Below, in pieces: positions 1 through 4,291 of a stretch of DNA of 5,471 nucleotides (its first letter is position 1; each line of letters begins with the position of its first letter). A program made the position numbers and the translations under genes. The notes below the pieces were generated by a model. The model was not told where the DNA came from. It worked only from the letters and a program-made list of their open reading frames with translations, and searched no databases. The DNA comes from an uncultured Clostridia bacterium (GTDB taxonomy: Bacteria > Bacillota > Clostridia > Lachnospirales > Lachnospiraceae), in NCBI GenBank assembly GCA_946620335.1, contig CAMONF010000200.1:1-5471 (forward strand), read 5' to 3'.

Positions 1-287
1 AGCCGGTCCTGGACCTCGACCGCGTCAAGGTCATCGCCGAGAAGACCGGCCTGCCCCTGGTCATGCACGGCGGCAGCGGCGTCTCCCCGGAGGGCTACCG
101 CACCGGCATCAAGAACGGCCTGCGCAAGATCAACTCCTACAGCTACATGTCCAAGGCGGGCACCACAGCCGTGAAGGAGCTGCTCGCCAAGGAGGACGTC
201 ACCTTCTTCCATGACCTGGCACTGGCTGCCGAGAAGGCCATGAGCGCTGACGCTGAGAAGGCTATGCGGGTGTTCGCGGGGATGTAA
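1..287 (+). CDS. Class II fructose-bisphosphate-type aldolase, C-terminal fragment
   Basis: Partial gene cut by the window start; codons are in frame from base 3 and end at TAA 285-287, leaving 94 residues. The fragment carries the class II aldolase signature LVMHGGSGV (about fragment residues 19-27), whose His is a catalytic zinc ligand in this family and whose Gly/Ser residues help bind substrate phosphate. It is followed by GIKNGLRKINSYSYMSKAG, matching the family's conserved K-[IV]-N segment. By family knowledge the enzyme reversibly cleaves a ketose 1,6-bisphosphate into dihydroxyacetone phosphate and an aldehyde (glyceraldehyde 3-phosphate for fructose bisphosphate) in the cytoplasm. 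The tail after the barrel is short, as in the compact bacterial enzymes of about 280 residues. Specificity for fructose, tagatose or an inositol-derived substrate cannot be decided from this part. The stop codon is shared with the palindromic repeat that follows. Confidence 0.92.
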   Translation, partial: PVLDLDRVKVIAEKTGLPLVMHGGSGVSPEGYRTGIKNGLRKINSYSYMSKAGTTAVKELLAKEDVTFFHDLALAAEKAMSADAEKAMRVFAGM

Positions 288-368
288 AAAGTGGGAATCA
301 GGGACGGTTCCTTTTCCCAGTTTTCGAAGAAAACTGGGAAAAGGAACCGTCCCTGATTTCCACTTTTT
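286..368. repeat. Long palindromic repeat, copy 1 (40-bp arms)
   Basis: The left arm is 286-325, the right arm 329-368, and the loop is GAA (326-328). The arms are exact inverted complements except at one position, G295 against T359, which would be a G-U pair in RNA. Each arm also folds on itself: TGGGAA 292-297 with TTCCCA 314-319, and inside it AGGGA 300-304 with TCCT-type bases 308-312 around loop CGG. The unit is therefore two REP-like hairpins head to head. A second copy lies at 1804-1887 and differs only in the loop and at base 359. The first two bases of the arm are the last two of the aldolase TAA stop. I infer a dispersed, non-autonomous repeat; no transposase is seen in the window. 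Confidence 0.93.
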
Positions 369-369
369 T
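286..369 (+). terminator. Probable intrinsic terminator of the aldolase gene, formed by the palindrome
   Basis: The transcript of the palindrome would form a 40-bp stem that starts at the aldolase stop codon and whose 3' side ends in six T residues (364-369). The T-run pairs with A residues at 286-290, so full-length pairing would bury the U-tract. Termination would work best if the G+C-rich middle of the stem forms first. The same hairpin could be cut by a double-strand RNase or protect the mRNA 3' end. Confidence 0.6.
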
Positions 370-426
370 CCCAGCCCCTTTTGTTCCAACCTCCGCCTCA
401 CTCCTCCTTCCATTATTCGGAAAGTG

Positions 427-435
427 TGGTATAAT
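427..435 (+). promoter_or_regulatory. Extended -10 promoter for the M18 aminopeptidase gene
   Basis: TGG 427-429 followed by a perfect TATAAT 430-435 makes an extended -10 element. No good -35 box stands 16-18 bp upstream; TTCCAT at 408-413 is the nearest and is poor, which an extended -10 can tolerate. Transcription would start near 442, giving a leader of about 25 nt before the start codon at 468. The ribosome binding site GGAGG (458-462) sits 5 nt before ATG. The promoter lies downstream of the first palindrome, so the peptidase is transcribed independently of the aldolase. No operator is obvious in 369-426, which is otherwise featureless. Confidence 0.75.
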
Positions 436-467
436 ACTATCTCTACAATCAGAACCCGGAGGAAATT

Positions 468-1805
468 ATGTCACAAAACGAAAACTGCCGCAGCCTTGCC
501 ACCTTCATCCAGAAAAGCCCGACCGCCTATCACCTGGCGGAGGAGACGCGCCGGCGGCTCCTTGCGGCAGGCTACGAACAGCTCCTTGAATCATCTGTCT
601 GGCATCTTGCGCCGGGCGGCAAATATTTTGTCTTAAGGAACGGCTCAGCCATCGCCGCCTTCCGGATCCCGGAAAAGAGGCCGGGCGGCTACATGCTGAT
701 GGCCAGCCACGCGGACTCCCCCATCCTTAAAATAAAGGAGAACCCGGACATCCGCGAAAATGGCTACACCAAGCTCAACATCGAGGTCTACGGCGGCGCC
801 CTTCTTTCGCCCTGGTTCGACCGCCCCCTCTCCGTCGCGGGCCGCATTTATGTCCGGGACAAGGACGGCATCGCCTGCCGCCTCGTCGACATGGAGCGGG
901 ACCTCCTCATGATCCCCTCCCTGGCCATCCACATGAACCGGCAGGCCAACGAGGGCACCAAGTTGAACCCCCAGAAGGACCTCCTGCCCATCCTCGGGAC
1001 CGGCGAATGCGCTTCACTCTACGATCTGGTGGTCGAAAAGCTGAACGCGGATGATCCGGACAGGAAAATCAGCCCGGAGGACGTCCTCGGTCACGACCTC
1101 TACGTCTACTGCCGCGAGCAGCCCTTCTTCTGGGGCGCGGGAAATGAATACCTCTCCTCCCCGAGGCTGGATGACGCCTCCTGCGCCTACGCATCATTGG
1201 AGGGCTTCCTCCGCGCCGAAGCGGGCGGAGAGAGCGATTCTATCCCGGTCCACATCGTCTTTGACAACGAGGAGGTGGGCTCCTCCACCAAACAGGGAGC
1301 GGCCTCCACTTTCCTGAAGGACACGCTGCACCGGATCTCGGCTGCCCTGGGCGTCTCGGATACGGAGCACCTGCAGATGCTGGCCCAGAGCTTTATGCTC
1401 TCGGCCGACAACGGGCATGCCCTTCATCCCAATTATCCGGAGAAGGCCGACCCGGTCAACAAGGTCCGGATGGGCGGCGGCGTGGTCCTCAAGTACAGCG
1501 CGAACCAGAAATACACCACGGACGCCCTGTCGGCGGCGGTGGCGAAAGTGCTCGCGGAGAAGGCCGGCATCTCCCTGCAGGTCTTCACCAACCGGGCGGA
1601 CGTGCCCGGCGGCTCCACTCTGGGCAACCTCTCCGGCAACCAGGTGGCTGTTCCCACCGCGGACATCGGCCTGGCCCAGCTGGCCATGCATTCGCCCTGC
1701 GAGTGCATCGGCTGCGGCGACGTGGACGACATGATCGCCCTGGCGGAGACCTTCTTTAAAGCCTCGCTGCGGGAGAATGGGTACGGGAGCTATAGCTTGC
1801 AGTAA
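468..1805 (+). CDS. apeB: M18-family metallo-aminopeptidase (ApeB-like)
   Basis: Complete 445-residue protein of the M18 (aspartyl aminopeptidase) family. These are cytoplasmic dinuclear-zinc exopeptidases that remove N-terminal residues, often acidic ones, from peptides; family members usually form dodecameric shells. Visible family motifs: ASHADSP (His81, first metal ligand), NIEVYGGALLSPWFDRPLS (about 104-122), PSLAIHMNR (150-158), SSPRLDD (Asp235, bridging ligand by analogy), FDNEEVGS (Glu268 general base and Glu269 ligand), SADNGHALHPNY (Asp314) and AMHSPCE (His408). All expected metal ligands are present and the length is normal, so the enzyme looks intact. The start is set by GGAGG 5 nt upstream of ATG. 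It has its own promoter and no co-directional partner. The ApeB assignment, rather than the longer ApeA group, rests on the N-terminal FIQKSPTAYHLAEE pattern and the length. The substrate preference is not readable. The TAA stop overlaps palindrome copy 2. Confidence 0.95.
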   Translation: MSQNENCRSLATFIQKSPTAYHLAEETRRRLLAAGYEQLLESSVWHLAPGGKYFVLRNGSAIAAFRIPEKRPGGYMLMASHADSPILKIKENPDIRENGYTKLNIEVYGGALLSPWFDRPLSVAGRIYVRDKDGIACRLVDMERDLLMIPSLAIHMNRQANEGTKLNPQKDLLPILGTGECASLYDLVVEKLNADDPDRKISPEDVLGHDLYVYCREQPFFWGAGNEYLSSPRLDDASCAYASLEGFLRAEAGGESDSIPVHIVFDNEEVGSSTKQGAASTFLKDTLHRISAALGVSDTEHLQMLAQSFMLSADNGHALHPNYPEKADPVNKVRMGGGVVLKYSANQKYTTDALSAAVAKVLAEKAGISLQVFTNRADVPGGSTLGNLSGNQVAVPTADIGLAQLAMHSPCECIGCGDVDDMIALAETFFKASLRENGYGSYSLQ

Positions 1806-1887
1806 AAAGTGGGAATCAGGGACGGTTCCTTTTCCCAGTTTTCAAAAGAAAACTGGGAAAAGGAACCGTCCCTGATTCCCACTTTTT
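1804..1887. repeat. Long palindromic repeat, copy 2 (perfect 40-bp arms)
   Basis: The left arm 1804-1843 and right arm 1848-1887 are perfect inverted complements around the loop AAAA (1844-1847). It is the same element as 286-368: the left arms are identical, the right arms differ by one base, and the loops differ (AAAA versus GAA). As in copy 1, its first two bases are the last two of the upstream TAA stop. Its far end is only 3 bp from the stop codon of the convergent HD gene (TGA, complement of 1891-1893), so it fills the whole gap between two convergent genes. Confidence 0.95.
1804..1887. terminator. Probable bidirectional terminator between convergent genes
   Basis: Because the element is a perfect palindrome with A5 at one end and T5 at the other, each strand gives a G+C-rich stem ending in a U-run. 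It is placed exactly between the stop codons of the peptidase (+) and HD (-) genes, and no other terminator candidate exists there. As with copy 1, the U-run can itself pair with the opposite arm. Confidence 0.65.
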
Positions 1888-1890
1888 GTT

Positions 1891-2397
1891 TCATCTGCCC
1901 CTCATTTCCGTCACGCGCTCGATGAGGGCGTCTCCGGGGCAGTGCCCGGCGACTTCCATACAGGAGCTGATCTTGTCCGCCACGGAGAGGATGACGCCCT
2001 CCCTGTGCCTTGGCGGGTGGAGGCAGAGCGGCCACATGTGGCAGGCCACGGCGTTCTCGAGGACCGGGTCCTCTTCGCCGACCAGCTTCCGGACCACCTC
2101 CACGGAGTCCTTGGGGTGCTGCATGCAGCACTGGACGTTGTTGCGGTATTTCTCGTCACGGCCCAGGATGCCCAAGTCGTGGCAGAGGGCAGCGCGGGTC
2201 ATGCGCTCGGTGTCGGTCTTGATATGGAGCTTTGTCAGGAGATAGCAGATCATAAGGCTCACCACCGCGACACCCAGCGTGTGGCTGGCGACGGTGGAGA
2301 CGTTGTGGTGGGTCTGGACAAGGGCCTCGCCGAACTCTTCGGAGAGGAGGATGTCCATGCCGTGGGCAAAGAGAAGTGAATGTATTTTATGGAGCAT
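1891..2397 (-). CDS. Small stand-alone HD-domain protein, function unknown
   Basis: 168-residue protein consisting essentially of one HD domain. The metal-binding pattern is legible: His39 (ASHTLG), His73-Asp74 (ALCHDLGILGR), His94 (QHPKDSVEVV), His120 (VACHMWPL) and Asp141 (SVADKISSCMEV). The H...HD...H...H...D arrangement resembles HD phosphohydrolases with two metals, so hydrolysis of a phosphomonoester, nucleotide or cyclic nucleotide is plausible, but no substrate can be assigned. There is no regulatory, ACT or nucleotidyltransferase domain. Residues about 41-56 (LGVAVVSLMICYLLTK) are hydrophobic but belong to the HD helical bundle between His39 and His73, so a membrane anchor is unlikely. 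The start at 2397 is preceded on the minus strand by AAGAAAGG about 6 nt upstream, a moderate ribosome binding site. The gene is monocistronic, convergent with the peptidase and divergent from the GH43 operon. I do not recognise a named family. Confidence 0.88.
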   Translation of the reverse strand: MLHKIHSLLFAHGMDILLSEEFGEALVQTHHNVSTVASHTLGVAVVSLMICYLLTKLHIKTDTERMTRAALCHDLGILGRDEKYRNNVQCCMQHPKDSVEVVRKLVGEEDPVLENAVACHMWPLCLHPPRHREGVILSVADKISSCMEVAGHCPGDALIERVTEMRGR

Positions 2398-2456
2398 GGA
2401 GTGCCTTTCTTGGTGTATGCTGAGGATGGTTGTACGGTCGGGCCGCTCTATCTATT

Positions 2457-2465
2457 ATTATACCA
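2457..2465 (-). promoter_or_regulatory. Extended -10 promoter for the HD-domain gene
   Basis: Read on the minus strand, TGG (2465-2463) is followed by TATAAT (2462-2457), the same TGGTATAATA word seen upstream of the aminopeptidase. A TTGTCA hexamer at 2492-2487 looks like a -35 box, but its 24-bp spacing is too long for normal sigma-70 (SigA) use with this -10. Transcription would begin near 2450, about 53 nt before the HD start codon. Confidence 0.65.
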
Positions 2466-2496
2466 TTTTCAGGCGGTGGGCGGCATTGACAAAATA

Positions 2497-2513
2497 GACG
2501 GACTATGCCCGTC
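2497..2513. promoter_or_regulatory. Short inverted repeat, possible operator
   Basis: GACGG (2497-2501) and CCGTC (2509-2513) are separated by 7 bp. The repeat lies about 35-50 bp upstream of the HD promoter's -10 and about 100 bp upstream of the TATAAT proposed for the GH43 operon. The arms are short and chance occurrence in this G+C-rich DNA is likely, so an operator role is only a suggestion. Confidence 0.2.
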
Positions 2514-2614
2514 CGAACAGGATTTTTTTGACGAAAATGCAGAGGAAAGAGGGCATTTTACGCCAGATTATCGACAATTTGCGCTATGGGGCAGGCGGGA
2601 TCGGGCTTCTCTTT

Positions 2615-2620
2615 TATAAT
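2615..2620 (+). promoter_or_regulatory. Candidate -10 box for the GH43-GH2 operon
   Basis: A perfect TATAAT on the + strand in the intergenic region, facing the operon. There is no recognisable -35 hexamer 16-18 bp upstream and no TG extension, so if real it probably needs an activator, which would suit a substrate-induced sugar operon. It would give a leader of about 175 nt before the ATG at 2804. Confidence 0.4.
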
Positions 2621-2642
2621 TTGAATGACTGCATGACGAGGG

Positions 2643-2709
2643 AAGGGGCAGTGCGCCCTTTTTTGCAGGGTGTGCGGGAGGATGCCTTCATTTTCCCCTG
2701 CCGCACCCG
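2643..2709 (+). promoter_or_regulatory. Possible alternative hairpins in the GH43 leader (attenuator-like)
   Basis: Three overlapping pairings can be drawn on the + strand transcript. First, 2643-2649 (AAGGGGC) with 2655-2661, loop 2650-2654, running into a T6 tract at 2659-2664, which resembles a weak intrinsic terminator. Second, 2651-2659 with 2667-2675, a 9-bp stem including three G-U pairs, which would break the first. Third, GGGTG 2668-2672 with CACCC at about 2704-2708, extended by CGG/CCG and AGG/CCT, which would break the second. This is the layout of an attenuator, but no conserved riboswitch class is recognised and G+C-rich DNA gives many accidental pairings. Confidence 0.25.
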
Positions 2710-2717
2710 GGCAGTCC

Positions 2718-2744
2718 TTCGATTCCATTTCAAACAGAATCGGA
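2718..2744 (+). other. Small hairpin in the GH43 leader
   Basis: TTCGATTC (2718-2725) can pair with GAATCGGA (2737-2744), 8 bp with one G-U pair, around an 11-nt loop. It is about 45 nt upstream of the ribosome binding site and has no following T-run, so it is not a terminator. Confidence 0.35.
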
Positions 2745-2787
2745 CAGAGGAGCCGCAGGGCATCTGACGATCACTTTAAAGAAGCAA

Positions 2788-2793
2788 GGGAGG
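2788..2793 (+). promoter_or_regulatory. Ribosome binding site deciding the GH43 start
   Basis: GGGAGG ends 10 nt before the ATG at 2804. An earlier ATG at 2796 lies too close to this site and reads only three codons before a TGA that overlaps the 2804 start, so 2804 is taken as the true start. Confidence 0.75.
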
Positions 2794-2803
2794 AAATGCA
2801 ACC

Positions 2804-4258
2804 ATGAAGACAAAGCAGGCGTTCAACCCCTATATGGCCAGCTGGGAATATGTTCCGGACGGCGAGCCGCACATCGTAGGCGACCGCGTATACGTCTACG
2901 GGTCCCACGACACCTTCAACGGCATCAATTTCTGCCTCGGCGACTATGTCTGCTGGTCCGCGCCGGTGGACGACCTGGGCAACTGGCGCTATGAGGGCGA
3001 GATCTTCAAGCGCGAGCAGGACCCGGCGGCGCCCAGGATCCGCGTCACCAACGGTCTGGCAGCCCCCGACATGGTGGTGGGCCCGGACGGAAAATACTAC
3101 CTCTACTACTTCATGGGCGGCACCAAGATGATTTCCATCGCTGTCTGCGACGAGCCGGCCGGCAAATATGAATTCTACGGCTACGTCTCTTACCAGGACG
3201 GAACGCCCGTCGGCAAGAAGAACGAGCCCTTCCAGTTCGACCCGGGCATGCTCATGGACAACGACGGCAGGCTCTATATGTACACCGGCTTCGCCTTCGG
3301 CGGCAACCCCATCCTGCTGGACGGCTCCCAGCCCACCAAGGACGGCCCCATGGCCTTCGAGATCGATACCACAGATATGAAGACTGTCCTCTCCGGACCC
3401 ACCAACATCGGCGTCCTGACCGGCGAGAAGGCCAAAGGCACGCCCTACGAGGAGCAGCCCTTCGGCGAGGCCAGCTCCATGAGAAGGTTCGGGGACAAGT
3501 ATTACTTCATTTACAGCTCTTTGAACAGCCATAACCTTGCCTACGCGGTGGGCGACAACCCCTTCGGGCCCTTCAGCTACGGCGGCGTTCTGGTCTCCTG
3601 CGGAGATATCGGCCTGAACGGCGCGACGGACCCCAACCACGCCAAGAACGACACCGGCAATACCCACGGGTCTCTGATCGAGATCGAGGGCAAGTATTAC
3701 ATTTTCTACCACAGACATTCCAACCGCAAGCAGTCCTCCCGCCAGGGCTGCGCAGAGGAGATCCGCTTCGAGGACGGCAGGTTCTATCAGGCGGAAATGA
3801 CCTCCTGCGGCCTGAACGGCGGCCCCCTGGAAGGCAAGGGCGAGTACGGCACCTTCTGCGCCTGCAACCTCTACGGCCCGGCGGGCACCCGGTTCCTGTC
3901 TATGATCAAGCGCCCGGTCTTCGGTCTGCCCTACCTGACCCAGGACGGCGGCGACCGCGTCGGCGGACCGGACCAGTATATAGCCAACATGTGCAACGGC
4001 GCTGTGGCGGGCTTCAAGTACTTTGACCTGGCAGACACCACGAAGATCCGCATCAACATCAAGGGGCGGGCCGAGGGCGTCGTCGAGGTGGCCACCAAGG
4101 AAGGCGGCGAGCCTGTCGCGAAGATCAAGATCGGCGCTGTCAGGGAGAAGCACGGTTTCTCCGCCAGATTTAATAAGCCCCTGGGAGAGAAGGATGCCCT
4201 CTTCTTCACCTTCAAGGGCAAAGGCTCCTTCAACTTCTATACCTTCGAATTAAAGTAA
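2804..4258 (+). CDS. Glycoside hydrolase family 43 enzyme (arabinofuranosidase / xylosidase type)
   Basis: Complete 484-residue protein. The N-terminal part (about 5-320) is a GH43 five-bladed beta-propeller. It opens with NPYMASWEYVPDGEPH, where Asp19 is the likely catalytic base, then VYVYGSHD. Asp89 in the APDMVVGPDGKYYLYY segment is the likely pKa-modulating residue, and Glu222 in FGEASSMRRFGDKYYFIYSS the likely general acid. THGS at about 287-290 and FYHRHSN at about 301-307 match the late propeller blades. Residues about 380-484 (DRVGGPDQYIANMCNGAVAG onward) look like an accessory beta-sandwich of carbohydrate-binding (CBM6-like) type. By family knowledge such enzymes invert alpha-L-arabinofuranosyl or beta-D-xylosyl linkages; which one is not readable here. 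No signal peptide is present, so action on imported oligosaccharides in the cytoplasm is inferred. It is the first gene of an operon with the GH2 gene 33 bp downstream. Confidence 0.92.
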   Translation: MKTKQAFNPYMASWEYVPDGEPHIVGDRVYVYGSHDTFNGINFCLGDYVCWSAPVDDLGNWRYEGEIFKREQDPAAPRIRVTNGLAAPDMVVGPDGKYYLYYFMGGTKMISIAVCDEPAGKYEFYGYVSYQDGTPVGKKNEPFQFDPGMLMDNDGRLYMYTGFAFGGNPILLDGSQPTKDGPMAFEIDTTDMKTVLSGPTNIGVLTGEKAKGTPYEEQPFGEASSMRRFGDKYYFIYSSLNSHNLAYAVGDNPFGPFSYGGVLVSCGDIGLNGATDPNHAKNDTGNTHGSLIEIEGKYYIFYHRHSNRKQSSRQGCAEEIRFEDGRFYQAEMTSCGLNGGPLEGKGEYGTFCACNLYGPAGTRFLSMIKRPVFGLPYLTQDGGDRVGGPDQYIANMCNGAVAGFKYFDLADTTKIRINIKGRAEGVVEVATKEGGEPVAKIKIGAVREKHGFSARFNKPLGEKDALFFTFKGKGSFNFYTFELK

Positions 4259-4291
4259 ACGGACGGCGCATCAAGGCACAGGGAGGACAAT

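Larger units (their letters stand above)
2398..2803. other. Divergent intergenic region between the HD gene and the GH43 operon
   Basis: About 400 bp with no convincing gene. Short open frames run through it on the + strand (for example 2380-2619 and 2528-2767), but they lack a good ribosome binding site and recognisable domains, and the first overlaps the HD gene's start on the other strand. Base composition is more A+T-rich from 2440 to 2630 than in the flanking genes, as expected for a regulatory region. It holds the HD promoter (2457-2465), an inverted repeat GACGG 2497-2501 / CCGTC 2509-2513, a TATAAT at 2615-2620, several possible RNA hairpins from 2643 to 2744, and the GH43 ribosome binding site. 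Confidence 0.7.

Noticed and set aside
1790..2131. Minus-strand open frame running through the palindrome, with a tail reading RDGSFSQFSFENWEKEPS
   Set aside because: The tail is simply the palindrome translated, and the same peptide would come from either strand. The upstream part lies out of frame within the well-supported HD gene.
2486..2491. TTGACA on the + strand resembling a perfect -35 box
   Set aside because: No -10-like hexamer occurs 16-18 bp downstream (that position reads CCGTCC). On the other strand the matching TTGTCA is 24 bp from the HD gene's -10, also too far.
2528..2767. 79-codon open frame in the intergenic region, ending shortly before the GH43 gene
   Set aside because: No ribosome binding site at a sensible distance, no recognisable domain, and it runs through the proposed promoter and hairpins. 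A novel small protein cannot be excluded, but nothing supports it.
2796..2807. Three-codon frame ATG-CAA-CCA-TGA overlapping the GH43 start
   Set aside because: The ribosome binding site is only 2 nt from this ATG, too close for initiation, so it is most likely chance.
2771..4153. 460-codon open frame on the minus strand opposite the GH43 gene
   Set aside because: It is a shadow of the GH43 coding strand: its composition is dominated by Val, Ala, Gly, Asp and His as expected from an antisense frame of G+C-rich codons, it has no recognisable domain, and the + strand protein is a clear family member.
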